From an uncultured Bacteroidales bacterium (GTDB lineage Bacteria; Bacteroidota; Bacteroidia; Bacteroidales; FEN-979): a DNA stretch of 42,924 nucleotides. The notes beneath the pieces are model-generated. The model was not told where the DNA came from. It worked only from the letters and a program-made list of their open reading frames with translations, and ran no database searches. A program made the translations under genes and the position numbers. The DNA lies in contig CAIKNA010000095.1 of the NCBI GenBank assembly GCA_903828645.1, forward strand, positions 1 through 42,924, given 5' to 3'. Positions 18,459 through 28,652 of the stretch are shown one piece after another; the stretch's first letter is position 1; every line of letters begins with the position of its first letter.

Positions 18459-20987
18459 ATGATCAAAGGACTAACAACCAGCCAGGCACAGGAAAAATTG
18501 CGCACCGAAGGGTATAACAGCCTTCCCTCTTCAAAACCAAAAAATTATTTTTCCATCGCATTCGGTGTGGTCAGGGAACCCATGTTTATCCTGTTGGTTG
18601 CCTGCGGCACCCTGTACCTGGTGATGGGCGATCTGGCATCGGGGTTGATGCTGATGGGCTTTGTATTCGTGATCATGGGCATTGAATTTTTCCAGGAGAA
18701 GAAGACAGAAAAAGCCCTCACTGCATTGAAAGATATGGCAAGTCCCAGGGCCCTGGTCATCAGGGACGGCGCAGAGACACGAATCGCGGGTTTTGAAGTG
18801 GTTACAGACGACGTCATTGTGCTGCAGGAAGGCGACAGGGTTCCCGCCGATGCAACAGTACTGGAATCGATCAACTTACTCGCCGATGAATCGCTGCTCA
18901 CCGGGGAGTCGGTACCTGTCAGGAAGAAAGATTGGGACGAAATCGAAAAGCCCACCCAACCCGGTGGCGACGATTTGCCATTTGTTTATTCAGGGTCGAT
19001 GATCATCCGGGGAAATGGCATCGCACGTGTTACCGGAACTGGCATCCATACTGAAATCGGGAAAATCGGGAAATCACTGACGGATGTTAAGGAGGAACCC
19101 ACCAGGTTAAAAAAGGAGATGGGATCGCTGGTAAAAAAACTCACCATCATCGCTGCAGTCCTGTGTGTTTTGGTAATTGCCGGGTTCACCATTACCCGCG
19201 GCAGCCTGGTCAATGGATTTCTTGCCGGGATAACCCTGGCAATGGCCGTATTGCCCGAAGAGTTCCCGGTAATTCTCACCGTTTTCATGGCGCTCGGGGC
19301 ATGGCGGATGTCGAAAAAGAAAGTGCTGACCCGGAAACCATCTGCGATAGAAACGCTTGGCTCGGCAACTGTGCTGTGTACCGACAAAACCGGCACCCTG
19401 ACCCAGAATAAAATGACTGTCTCGAGGCTTTACAACGGCAAAGAGTTCCTGACCATCACCAAAGCCATGGTGTTTGGCCCCGAATTCCATGAAATAATCG
19501 AGTATGGCATCCTCTCAAGTCAGACAAATCCATTTGATCCCATGGAACAGGCAATCATGCGCATGGGCGATCTTTACCTCGAAGGGACAGAGCACATACA
19601 CAAAAACTGGGAAATGATCAAAGAGTACCCTCTTTCCAAAGATTTGATGGCTATGTCGCGGTTGTTTTCACGCAAAGGGACCATGGAAAAAATCATAGCC
19701 GCAAAAGGTGCTCCGGAATCCATTTTCGATCTTTGTCACCTGGATGGGAAAAGCAAAATGCCTTTGCTGCACGCAGTTGAAGAATTGGCTGCCGGCGGAC
19801 TGAGGGTGCTGGGTGTGGCCAGGGCAAAAATAACTACCAGCGAATTACCTGAACTCCAGCACGATTTTACATTTGATTTTATTGGTTTGATCGGACTCTC
19901 CGATCCTGTTCGTGAAAATGTAAAGCAAGCTGTCGGCGAATGTTACCAGGCAGGCATCAGGGTCATCATGATTACCGGGGATTACCCGGTTACAGCCATG
20001 CATATTGCCACGGAAATAGGTCTTGAAAATCCCGGCAGGTGCATTACCGGTGAGGAGTTGCAAGCCATGAGCGAAGATGAGTTGTGCAAAAAGATACCCG
20101 GGATCAGCGTGTTTGCCAGGGTAGTACCCGAGCAGAAACTGAAAATTGTCAATGCACTGAAAAAGAACCAGGAGATCGTTGCCATGACCGGCGACGGCAT
20201 CAACGACGCCCCCGCCCTGAAATCAGCCGACATTGGGATTGCCATGGGAAAGAATGGAACGGATGTAGCCAGGGAAGCGGCTTCACTGGTGCTGATGGAT
20301 GATGATTTTTTATCCATTGTCGGGGCCATCAAAATGGGAAGGCGAATCTTTGACAACCTTCAAAAGGCCTTCGGATATACCTTTGCAATACATGTTCCAA
20401 TTGCCGGGCTGTCGCTGATCCCGATATTGCTGGGGAAGTTCCCGATCATTTTATGGCCTGTTCATATCGTTTTCCTCGAATTGATCATCGACCCGGCCTG
20501 CTCCATCATTTTTGAAGCTGAAAAAGAGGAGCGATACATCATGAACCGGCCGCCAAGGAGGATCGATGAACCTTTTTTTGGCAGCAGAAAGATCTGGTTC
20601 AGCTGCCTGCAGGGGGTCGGGATCCTTTTAATGACCGTTTCCGTTTACCTGCTGGCCATACACCAGGGCTACGAAGCGAATGAAGTAAGGGCCATGGCCT
20701 TCATCACCTTAATGGTATCGAACATCGCAGTGATCCTCACGAACCGGTCGTGGACCGACAATATCTTCAGGATCCTGGTAACGCCCAATAAGGCGGTATT
20801 GTGGGTGACAGGCGGGGCAATTTCCTTCCTGGTCCTGATCCTCAACACCCCCTTTTTTCTAAAATTGTTCCAGTTCCAGAAACCAACCCTCATCAATTTG
20901 GGCATCTGTGTATTTGCGGGATTATCCACCATCCTATGGTTCGAATTATACAAGACCTTTAAACGACGAAAACATGCATCGCTTTGA
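18459..20987 (+). CDS. Cation-translocating P-type ATPase (Ca2+-type)
   Basis: 842 aa; DKTGTLTQNKMTV phosphorylation motif, TGDGINDAPALKSADIGIAMG, PEEFPVIL TM motif. Confidence 0.93.
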   Translation: MIKGLTTSQAQEKLRTEGYNSLPSSKPKNYFSIAFGVVREPMFILLVACGTLYLVMGDLASGLMLMGFVFVIMGIEFFQEKKTEKALTALKDMASPRALVIRDGAETRIAGFEVVTDDVIVLQEGDRVPADATVLESINLLADESLLTGESVPVRKKDWDEIEKPTQPGGDDLPFVYSGSMIIRGNGIARVTGTGIHTEIGKIGKSLTDVKEEPTRLKKEMGSLVKKLTIIAAVLCVLVIAGFTITRGSLVNGFLAGITLAMAVLPEEFPVILTVFMALGAWRMSKKKVLTRKPSAIETLGSATVLCTDKTGTLTQNKMTVSRLYNGKEFLTITKAMVFGPEFHEIIEYGILSSQTNPFDPMEQAIMRMGDLYLEGTEHIHKNWEMIKEYPLSKDLMAMSRLFSRKGTMEKIIAAKGAPESIFDLCHLDGKSKMPLLHAVEELAAGGLRVLGVARAKITTSELPELQHDFTFDFIGLIGLSDPVRENVKQAVGECYQAGIRVIMITGDYPVTAMHIATEIGLENPGRCITGEELQAMSEDELCKKIPGISVFARVVPEQKLKIVNALKKNQEIVAMTGDGINDAPALKSADIGIAMGKNGTDVAREAASLVLMDDDFLSIVGAIKMGRRIFDNLQKAFGYTFAIHVPIAGLSLIPILLGKFPIILWPVHIVFLELIIDPACSIIFEAEKEERYIMNRPPRRIDEPFFGSRKIWFSCLQGVGILLMTVSVYLLAIHQGYEANEVRAMAFITLMVSNIAVILTNRSWTDNIFRILVTPNKAVLWVTGGAISFLVLILNTPFFLKLFQFQKPTLINLGICVFAGLSTILWFELYKTFKRRKHASL

Positions 20988-21099
20988 AGAAACCGGGATA
21001 ACCGGATTGTTTGTTGTTTTCACACATTCTGCATTGACTTTTAACCGGAAATAACGTATATTTGATTTTTACAAGTAAAAACGATTTAAGATACATTCA

Positions 21100-21119
21100 T
21101 TATGCCCGATCGGGCATAA
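21100..21119. promoter_or_regulatory. 20-bp perfect palindrome in the leader of the CheB/CheR-PAS gene
   Basis: TTATGCCCGA|TCGGGCATAA, downstream of a TATATTTG -7-like sequence (about 21057) and before the GTG start at 21172. Confidence 0.6.
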
Positions 21120-21171
21120 GAAGGATTCTTCCCCTTAACGGAAACCGGAAAAGTGCGCCAAACAAAGACCC

Positions 21172-24108
21172 GTGAAACCAGATAAAACAAAAGGATCACT
21201 GCCTGTAAAAAACAAATCTTCCGACACAAGCCCCGGTCAGTTTCCGATTGTCAGCATCGGTGCCTCGGCTGGCGGACTGGAAGCCCTGGAGCAATTTTTA
21301 GGGAATATCCCTGAAAACAGCGGCATGGCCTTTATTGTCATTCAACACCTTGACCCCACCCAGAAGGGGATGTTGCCGGAACTGCTTCAGCGGATCTCCA
21401 GGATGAAAGTTTTCCAGGTAAAAGACCTCATGGTTGTAAAGCCAAACTGCGTATATGTTATTCCGCCTAATACGAGCATGTCTATCTTAAACGGGGTTCT
21501 TCACCTGTTTGAGCCAATGGAATCAAGGGGTTTACGCCTTCCGATTGACTTTTTCCTGCGATCCCTTGCCGCCGACAAGCAGGAACGGGCGATTGGTGTC
21601 ATTCTATCGGGCATGGGCTCTGACGGCAGCATCGGACTCCATGCCATCAAAGAAAAAAACGGGATAGCCATGGTCCAGGAACCTGCCACTGCAAAGTTCG
21701 ACAGCATGCCCCGCAATGCCATTGATTCTGTTGTGGTGGATATCGTTGCCCCTGCCAGTGAGCTGTATGAAAAGCTTCTTGAATACTTAAAACTGGCACC
21801 TGCCCTGAGACCAGCTACAGGTAAAGATTTGAACGACAAGAGTTCTCTCGAAAAAATAATCATCCTGCTGAGAACCCATACGGGCAATGATTTCTCATTG
21901 TATAAAAAAAATACGGTATATCGTCGTATTGAACGGCGTATGGGCATTTTTAAAATTGACAAAATTGCCTCCTATGTCGGTTTTTTGCAAGAGAATCCAA
22001 AGGAAATCGAAATCCTTTTCAAAGAATTGCTCATCGGTGTTACTGAATTCTTTCGCGATTCCCCGGTTTGGGAAGAGCTGGCAGCGACGGTATTTCCGGG
22101 CATCATTGCCAACCGGCAAACCGGTTCCGTTTTGAGGGCCTGGGTTCCGGGGTGTTCAACCGGCGAAGAAGCCTATTCCCTCGCCATCGTATTCAAGGAA
22201 GTGGTGGAAAAAATCAATCCTCATGGAGGCTATTCGTTGCAGATATTTGCCACCGATCTCGATAATGAAGCCATCGAAACAGCCAGGAAAGGTGTTTTTC
22301 CGGCAAATATTGCTGCCGGCATATCACCAGCCCGGCTGAACCGTTTTTTCATTCCGGCAGACGACAGCTATCGCGTCAATGCCGAAATAAGGGAAACAGT
22401 TGTGTTTGCGCAGCACAACATCATCATGCATCCGCCATTTACCAAACTTGACATCCTTTCATGCCGTAATTTGCTCATCTACATGGAGCCTGAGTTGCAA
22501 AAAAAACTGCTGGGACTTTTCTTCTACAGTATAAATCCCGGAGGAATTGTCTTGCTTGGCAACTCTGAAACCCTTGGTACACAGAGCCATCTTTTTACCC
22601 CCGTGGATGCGAAGCTGAAAATTTTCAAACGCTCGCCAACTCCCCTGGCAAACGAGCTGTTCGATTTCCCCTCTTCATTTTCACGGGCAAAACCGGCCAG
22701 TGTTGAGAATGTGATTCCAACGAGTTCAACATCAAATATTCAGACGCTTGCCGATCAGCTGCTGTTGCAGCATTTTTCACCTGCAGGTGTTTTGGTAAAC
22801 GAAAACGGCGACATCATATACATCAGCGGGCATACCGGGAAATACCTGGAACCGGCAGTCGGCAAAGCAAACCTGAATATTTTCGCCATGCTGCGCGAAG
22901 GATTGCGCAACGAATTCCCATTGGCTTTCCGCAGATCGATTACCAACAAGGAAACGGTTGTTTTACACAATGTCAAGGTTGACTCAAACGGGAAAACACA
23001 AACATTAAATATCAACATTCACTGGATTGGCAAACCGGAGCCGTTAAATGGCACCCTGATGATCACTTTTGCAGATCTTCCTGACCCTCCCGATACGAAA
23101 CCACGGGCTGAGAACGCCGGGAGGAGCCCAAACAACGCAAGGCAATCCGAGTTGGAAAAAGAGTTGCTGGATATTCGCCATGAACTGCAGAACACCCTGG
23201 AAGAGATGCAAACTTCGCAGGAAGAACTGAAATCAACGAATGAGGAGTTGCAATCCACCAATGAAGAACTTCAATCCACAAACGAAGAACTTACCACTTC
23301 AATAGAGGAAATGCAAAGCCTCAATGAAGAACTTCAAACCGTGAATGCTGAATTGCAATCAAAAGTGGATGATTACTCGCGGGTAAACAATGACATGAAA
23401 AACCTGCTCGACAGCACCGACATTGCCACCCTGTTCCTCGACAAGGAATTGAACATCCGCCGTTATACCCTCCAGGCAACCAAAATTTTCAAATTTATCA
23501 AAAGCGACATCGGGCGTCCCTTTACCGACCAGGTTTCCGACCTGCTTTACCCCAAACTGGCTGCCGATGCAATGGAAGTATTGAGAACGCTAATATTTAT
23601 TGAAAAACAGGTTCCCGCAAAAGACGGAAGGTGGTTTTCCATCCGCATCATGCCCTACCGTACCTTCGATGACAGAATCGACGGACTGGTCATTACCTTT
23701 TTCAACATTTCCGATCTCAAAGATGTTGAAATAAAATTACATGAAACAGCACAGATCAACCGTTTGCTATTAAATTCCTCTCCTGATGTGACCATCAGGT
23801 TATTAAAAGATCTGAAAATCCAGGAATTCAATCCTGCGGCTGAAATGTTTTTCGGAAAAAAACGGGAAGATGTGATAAACGAAAACTACGTTAATTTGTT
23901 TGTTCCTGCCGGTGCGCAAAAAAAGACGGCCAAATACATTGTTTACCTGCTGGAAAAATTAATGGACAGCAAATTTAAAATGCCGGCGCTCACAGGAGCA
24001 GGTATGGTTCCTGATGTTGAATGGTCCTCAACCATACTTCACGACAACAGGAAAATGGCAGCAGGAATGATTATTATTCATAAACAAAAAAAAACAGATC
24101 ATGAATAG
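21172..24108 (+). CDS. CheB methylesterase / CheR methyltransferase fusion with PAS domains
   Basis: CheB: IVSIGASAGGLEALEQFL, GMGSDGSIGLHAIKEKNG; CheR: VTEFFRDSPVWEELA, VPGCSTGEEAYSLAI, DILSCRNLLIYM; coiled-coil STNEELQSTNEELQSTNEEL; C-terminal PAS. Confidence 0.95.
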   Translation: MKPDKTKGSLPVKNKSSDTSPGQFPIVSIGASAGGLEALEQFLGNIPENSGMAFIVIQHLDPTQKGMLPELLQRISRMKVFQVKDLMVVKPNCVYVIPPNTSMSILNGVLHLFEPMESRGLRLPIDFFLRSLAADKQERAIGVILSGMGSDGSIGLHAIKEKNGIAMVQEPATAKFDSMPRNAIDSVVVDIVAPASELYEKLLEYLKLAPALRPATGKDLNDKSSLEKIIILLRTHTGNDFSLYKKNTVYRRIERRMGIFKIDKIASYVGFLQENPKEIEILFKELLIGVTEFFRDSPVWEELAATVFPGIIANRQTGSVLRAWVPGCSTGEEAYSLAIVFKEVVEKINPHGGYSLQIFATDLDNEAIETARKGVFPANIAAGISPARLNRFFIPADDSYRVNAEIRETVVFAQHNIIMHPPFTKLDILSCRNLLIYMEPELQKKLLGLFFYSINPGGIVLLGNSETLGTQSHLFTPVDAKLKIFKRSPTPLANELFDFPSSFSRAKPASVENVIPTSSTSNIQTLADQLLLQHFSPAGVLVNENGDIIYISGHTGKYLEPAVGKANLNIFAMLREGLRNEFPLAFRRSITNKETVVLHNVKVDSNGKTQTLNINIHWIGKPEPLNGTLMITFADLPDPPDTKPRAENAGRSPNNARQSELEKELLDIRHELQNTLEEMQTSQEELKSTNEELQSTNEELQSTNEELTTSIEEMQSLNEELQTVNAELQSKVDDYSRVNNDMKNLLDSTDIATLFLDKELNIRRYTLQATKIFKFIKSDIGRPFTDQVSDLLYPKLAADAMEVLRTLIFIEKQVPAKDGRWFSIRIMPYRTFDDRIDGLVITFFNISDLKDVEIKLHETAQINRLLLNSSPDVTIRLLKDLKIQEFNPAAEMFFGKKREDVINENYVNLFVPAGAQKKTAKYIVYLLEKLMDSKFKMPALTGAGMVPDVEWSSTILHDNRKMAAGMIIIHKQKKTDHE

Positions 24109-24655
24109 AGAAGAAGAGAACCTGACGGATGGACAAATACTGCGGATGAAGGCGGAAGAACAACTGGCCCAAAAGAATAAGAAAGAAGAGAGCAATATCG
24201 TGGAAATTGATGTAAAAAGGCTTTTACATGAATTGCAGGTGCACCAGATAGAACTGGAGATGCAGAATGAAGAATTGCGCCAGGCGAATGAGACGACAGA
24301 AGCAGCATTGAAAAAATACACCATGTTGTATGATTTTGCCCCGATGGGTTATTTCACCCTCGATGAACATTGCGCCATCTGCGACCTGAACTTCACGGGT
24401 GCCGAGATATTGGGAGATAAACGTTTTGCCTTGATAAACAGCAACTTCAGGCTATTTGTTTCTGACGAGTCAAAACCGGTATTTAACACGTTCTTTAGTA
24501 AAGTTTATTCCGGCAATTCAAAGGAAACGTGCGAATTAATGCTGGGTTACGACACTAAGACCTCAATCCATGTTTACCTGGAAGGCATTGTTACGCCTGA
24601 CGACCGGAAATGTCTTTTATCGGTGGTCGACATTTCAGGGTTAACCGGCAGGTAG
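24101..24655 (+). CDS. PAS-domain protein
   Basis: 184 aa; LLHELQVHQIELEMQNEELRQANETTEAALKKYTMLYDFAPMGYFTLDEHCAICDLNFTGAEILG. Confidence 0.85.
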   Translation: MNREEENLTDGQILRMKAEEQLAQKNKKEESNIVEIDVKRLLHELQVHQIELEMQNEELRQANETTEAALKKYTMLYDFAPMGYFTLDEHCAICDLNFTGAEILGDKRFALINSNFRLFVSDESKPVFNTFFSKVYSGNSKETCELMLGYDTKTSIHVYLEGIVTPDDRKCLLSVVDISGLTGR

Positions 24656-24661
24656 GTAAAA

Positions 24662-24728
24662 TGCGTGAATCATGTAACTCTTTTCGAAAATCATGTAACA
24701 CAATCTTACCGGCAGGTACCTAATTTAG
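24662..24728 (+). promoter_or_regulatory. Copy 7 of the 67-bp promoter module (TTAG variant)
   Basis: TGCGTGAATCATGTAACTCTTTTCGAAAATCATGTAACAC, N23, TTAG at 24725-24728. The 11-mer AATCATGTAAC occurs twice, 21 bp apart. Confidence 0.85.
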
Positions 24729-24748
24729 TTGTTTAAACCTCAACAAAA

Positions 24749-25099
24749 ATGAAAGAAGAAGCCGTCTATGCCAAACTGCCCTCCGGGCATAAAAGCAACG
24801 AAGAAGCGAATGATATGCCCGGATACCCGGCATATCCTGCCAGCGAGGATATTTACCGGAAATTCCGGGAAGAACAGGATATAAATCCTGAAGATGTCAC
24901 CCTGATCAAAGTGCCGGATGAAAATAAAGCCGGTGCAAACAATGAAAAGGATTTTCCCGACGACATGTCTGGTAGCGATCTTGACATTCCCGGCTCAGAA
25001 CTGGATGATGAGATGGAAAATACCGGCGGTGAAGATGAGGAGAATAATTTCTACAGCCTTGGAGGAGATGACCACAGCGACCTGGATGAACAAAAGTGA
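24749..25099 (+). CDS. Hypothetical acidic protein
   Basis: 116 aa, strongly acidic C-terminus (DIPGSELDDEMENTGGEDEENNFYSLGGDDHSDLDEQK); immediately downstream of promoter copy 7. Confidence 0.75.
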   Translation: MKEEAVYAKLPSGHKSNEEANDMPGYPAYPASEDIYRKFREEQDINPEDVTLIKVPDENKAGANNEKDFPDDMSGSDLDIPGSELDDEMENTGGEDEENNFYSLGGDDHSDLDEQK

Positions 25100-25128
25100 G
25101 AAGTCCTGAACCTTTTAAAATAACTGAT

Positions 25129-25623
25129 ATGAAACCGATTAAGAAAAAAAAAGTATTGATTGCACTTGATTATAATCCAACCGCACAAAAAGTGGCAGAG
25201 GTGGGCTTTGCAATGGCCCGGTCCATGGATGCGGAAGTAATTTTACTGCATGTGGTATCCGACCCGGTATATTACGCTTCAACTGACTTTTCTCCGATCA
25301 TGGGATATGTTGGCAACCTGGATGTGAGCCAGATGGAACCGGATATTGCTGTCGTGCTGAAAAAAGCATCCCTGGAGTTCCTTGACAAATCAAGACACCA
25401 CCTGGGCGACGACACCATTCAAACCATGGTTGAGGAAGGTGATTTCGCCGAAGCAATCCTGAAGAGTGCAAAAAAAATGAAAGCCGATATCATTGTCTTA
25501 GGTACTCACAGCCGCAAATGGCTGGAGAATATCGTTATGGGAAGCGTTGCCGAAAAGGTTTTACGTCACACGACCATCCCTCTTTTCGTGGTTCCGACAA
25601 AATACAACAACCACCCTTCATAG
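25129..25623 (+). CDS. Universal stress protein (UspA family)
   Basis: MKPIKKKKVLIALDYNPTAQKVAEVGFAMARSMDAEVILLHVV...ADIIVLGTHSRKWLENIVMGSVAEKVLRHTTIPLFVV. Confidence 0.93.
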   Translation: MKPIKKKKVLIALDYNPTAQKVAEVGFAMARSMDAEVILLHVVSDPVYYASTDFSPIMGYVGNLDVSQMEPDIAVVLKKASLEFLDKSRHHLGDDTIQTMVEEGDFAEAILKSAKKMKADIIVLGTHSRKWLENIVMGSVAEKVLRHTTIPLFVVPTKYNNHPS

Positions 25624-25627
25624 AAAA

Positions 25628-28150
25628 ATGGATCAGACTCCTCCTTCATTCTGGAGCTTCCCGGCTTCAGAATTACTTGACAGGCTCCAGGCGACTGTTG
25701 GCGGACTGACATCCCCGGAAGCAAAAAAGAGGCTCATCAGCTTTGGGGCTAACCGCCTGAAGCCAAAAACAAGATCGAATGCATTCACGCTCCTGATCGG
25801 GCAGTTCAAGAGCCCGATCATTCTCATCCTGCTGGTTGCAACGGGGTTATCATTGTTTTTGCATAACCTTGTTGATGCTTCCATCATTTTTGCCATTGTT
25901 CTCATCAGCGGGCTCCTTGGCTTCTGGCAGGAGAACAGCGCCTCCAATGCCGTGGCAAAGTTGCTTGCCATCGTACAAATCAAGGCTGCCGTACTCCGCG
26001 ATGGCAAAGAGGTTGAGATTCCGGTAGAGGATATTGTTCCTGGCGATGTCGTGGTATTGAATGCAGGGGATATTGTACCGGGAGACTGCCTGCTGATAGA
26101 GGAGAAAGATATTTTTGCGGATGAAGCCATGCTTACCGGCGAAACATTCCCGGTTGAAAAATCTGTGACGTTACTGCCAGCCGATACTGCCCTGGCTCAA
26201 AGGACAAACACCGTGTGGATGGGAACACATATCGTAAGCGGTACAGCCAAAGCCCTGGTGATACTTACCGGGATAAACACCGAGTTTGGAAAGGTCTCCG
26301 AGCGACTGAACCTGAAGGCGCCGGAAACGGACTTTGAACATGGCATACGGAAATTCGGATATTTTCTAGGAGAGGTCACACTGGTGCTTGTGGTCGTTAT
26401 TTTCGCCATCAACGTATACCTTCACCGGCCGGTTCTCGACGCCTTTCTTTTTTCACTGGCGCTGGCAGTCGGTCTCACCCCGCAGTTATTACCGGCAATC
26501 ATCAGCATCAACCTGGCGCATGGCGCCAAAAAGATGGCGCAAAATAAAGTGATCGTCAAACGGCTTGCTTCCATTGAGAACTTCGGCAGCATGAATATCA
26601 TCTGTTCCGACAAAACCGGCACGCTTACAGAGGGAACGGTCCAGGTTGAATCGGCCCTCGACGTGAACGGAGCTGCAAACGACAAGGTTTTCCTGTATGC
26701 ATACATCAATGCGTTTTACGAAACGGGCTTCACAAATCCTATTGATGAAGCCATTTTGAAATATCGGAAACCTGACCTGGCGGGCTATGCCAAACACGAT
26801 GAAATTCCCTATGATTTTCTCCGGAAACGACTGAGCATATCCGTCACTCATGGAGACGCCCACGTAATGGTGACCAAGGGTGCGCTTGCCAATATTCTCG
26901 AGGTATGCTCTACCTCAGAAACGAAGGAAGGCACCATTGTTGCCATCGCTTCGGTACAGGAACAGATTCAGGAACATTTTGCTGCATTCAGCAACGAGGG
27001 TTTTCGTACCCTTGGCATCGCTTATAAAAGCATGTCCAATGATTCGCTTATCAGCAAGAGCGATGAGAAAGACATGACCTTCCTGGGGTTTCTTACCCTG
27101 TTTGACCCGCCAAAGGCCAACATAGCCGAAACCATCAACAGCCTGAAAAAACTGGGCGTTGCGCTCAAAATTATCACGGGCGACAACAAACTGGTTGCTG
27201 CCAGCCTGAGTAAAAAGATGGGTCTTACCGATACCAAAATCCTCACGGGTCCTGATCTTCGCAGGATGAGCGATGGCGCATTGCTCCGGCAGGTGGGCAC
27301 GGTGAGCGTTTTCGCAGAAATCGAGCCCAACCAGAAAGAACGAATCATCATCGCCATGCGCAAGGCCGGGAACGTGGTTGGATACATGGGTGATGGCATC
27401 AACGACGCCTCCGCGCTTCACGCCGCCGACGTCGGGATTTCGGTGGATACCGCCGCAGATGTCGCCAAGGATGCTGCTGATATCGTGTTGCTCGACAAGG
27501 ACCTGGGTGTGCTGATCGAAGGCGTCAAAGAAGGAAGGACAACTTTTGCCAATACGCTGAAGTACGTCTTCATGGCCACAAGCGCCAATTTCGGGAATAT
27601 GTTCAGCATGGCAGGCGTATCGCTCTTCATCCCCTTTCTTCCATTGCTGCCCAAACAGATCTTGCTGACCAACCTGCTTACCGACTTTCCGGAGATGACC
27701 ATTGCAACCGACAGGGTTGATGATGAGATGATAAACTACCCCAGGAGGTGGGATATCAAAGCCATTCGCAAGTTCATGATTACCTTTGGCCTGGTAAGCT
27801 CTGTTTTCGACTACCTGACCTTTGGATTGCTGCTGCTCGTGCTTCGGGCCAGCGAGGTTCAGTTCAGGACAGGCTGGTTCCTTGAATCGGTCATTTCAGC
27901 TTCGATGATCGTGCTTGTTATCCGAAGCCGGAAACCGTTTTTCAGGAGCAGGCCGGGAAAATACCTGCTGATCGCCACACTGACGATTGCGGTTGTCACC
28001 ATCATCCTGCCATTCACCCCGCTTGGAAATGTTTTTGGATTCACTCCTCTCACGCTTACCACCTATCTGCTGCTGATGCTGATTGTGATGGCTTATATCT
28101 TTGCAGCAGAGGTCACCAAAAGATTTTTTTATCAAAGGGTCAAATTTTAA
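25628..28150 (+). CDS. Mg2+-importing (MgtA-like) P-type ATPase
   Basis: SDKTGTLTEGTV, GYMGDGINDASALHAADVGISVDTAADVAKDAADIVLL, and the MgtA-like LLTNLLTDFPEMTIATDRVDDEM region. Confidence 0.9.
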   Translation: MDQTPPSFWSFPASELLDRLQATVGGLTSPEAKKRLISFGANRLKPKTRSNAFTLLIGQFKSPIILILLVATGLSLFLHNLVDASIIFAIVLISGLLGFWQENSASNAVAKLLAIVQIKAAVLRDGKEVEIPVEDIVPGDVVVLNAGDIVPGDCLLIEEKDIFADEAMLTGETFPVEKSVTLLPADTALAQRTNTVWMGTHIVSGTAKALVILTGINTEFGKVSERLNLKAPETDFEHGIRKFGYFLGEVTLVLVVVIFAINVYLHRPVLDAFLFSLALAVGLTPQLLPAIISINLAHGAKKMAQNKVIVKRLASIENFGSMNIICSDKTGTLTEGTVQVESALDVNGAANDKVFLYAYINAFYETGFTNPIDEAILKYRKPDLAGYAKHDEIPYDFLRKRLSISVTHGDAHVMVTKGALANILEVCSTSETKEGTIVAIASVQEQIQEHFAAFSNEGFRTLGIAYKSMSNDSLISKSDEKDMTFLGFLTLFDPPKANIAETINSLKKLGVALKIITGDNKLVAASLSKKMGLTDTKILTGPDLRRMSDGALLRQVGTVSVFAEIEPNQKERIIIAMRKAGNVVGYMGDGINDASALHAADVGISVDTAADVAKDAADIVLLDKDLGVLIEGVKEGRTTFANTLKYVFMATSANFGNMFSMAGVSLFIPFLPLLPKQILLTNLLTDFPEMTIATDRVDDEMINYPRRWDIKAIRKFMITFGLVSSVFDYLTFGLLLLVLRASEVQFRTGWFLESVISASMIVLVIRSRKPFFRSRPGKYLLIATLTIAVVTIILPFTPLGNVFGFTPLTLTTYLLLMLIVMAYIFAAEVTKRFFYQRVKF

Positions 28151-28160
28151 TCCTGCAAAA

Positions 28161-28227
28161 TGTGTGAATGATGCAAGTTATCATTAAAGTTATGTAACAC
28201 TTCCGCAATGAAAAGAGTGCAACTTTG
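28161..28227 (+). promoter_or_regulatory. Copy 8 of the 67-bp promoter module
   Basis: TGTGTGAATGATGCAAGTTATCATTAAAGTTATGTAACAC, N23, TTTG at 28224-28227. Confidence 0.92.
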
Positions 28228-28265
28228 TCGTCTAATGTTTCAATGATAAAATAACTTCAGTAAAA

Positions 28266-28652
28266 ATGAAAACAGCAAAAAAATTAGGCATTTGGATGGA
28301 TCATTCAAGCGCTCATATTACGGAATTTTCAACAGGGGTGTTGCAGACCACCGTCATCACCTCGAAATTCACTCACGCGGATAAAGAGCTGAGTCTCGAC
28401 AAAGGAGAAAGCATGATGCACACAAAGGAACAGCACAAACTTTCGGCCTATTACAAAGAACTTGGAGAGGTTATCAGAAATTACGATGAGGTGATTCTCT
28501 TCGGACCGACCGATGCAAAAGTTGAATTGTTCAATTTACTGAAAGCAGATCACCTTTTTGCAAAAACAGAGATCGAGCTTGAACAAACAGATAAAATGAC
28601 AGAACATCAACAACAATCCTTTGTCAAAAAATATTTCATTTCAAAGAATTAA
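28266..28652 (+). CDS. eRF1-like / translational-machinery-like protein
   Basis: 128 aa; GIWMDHSSAHITEF... and YYKELGEVIRNYDEVILFGPTDAKVELFNLLKAD resembles bacterial eRF1-like (baeRF) C-terminal folds. Family assignment from memory of the pattern only. Confidence 0.55.
   Translation: MKTAKKLGIWMDHSSAHITEFSTGVLQTTVITSKFTHADKELSLDKGESMMHTKEQHKLSAYYKELGEVIRNYDEVILFGPTDAKVELFNLLKADHLFAKTEIELEQTDKMTEHQQQSFVKKYFISKN

Noticed and set aside
21017-21030. ttttcacacattct, resembling the 5' end of the 40-bp element on the minus strand
   Set aside because: The required ATGTAA and AACAC blocks and the spaced TTTG are absent; only an 8-9 bp chance match.
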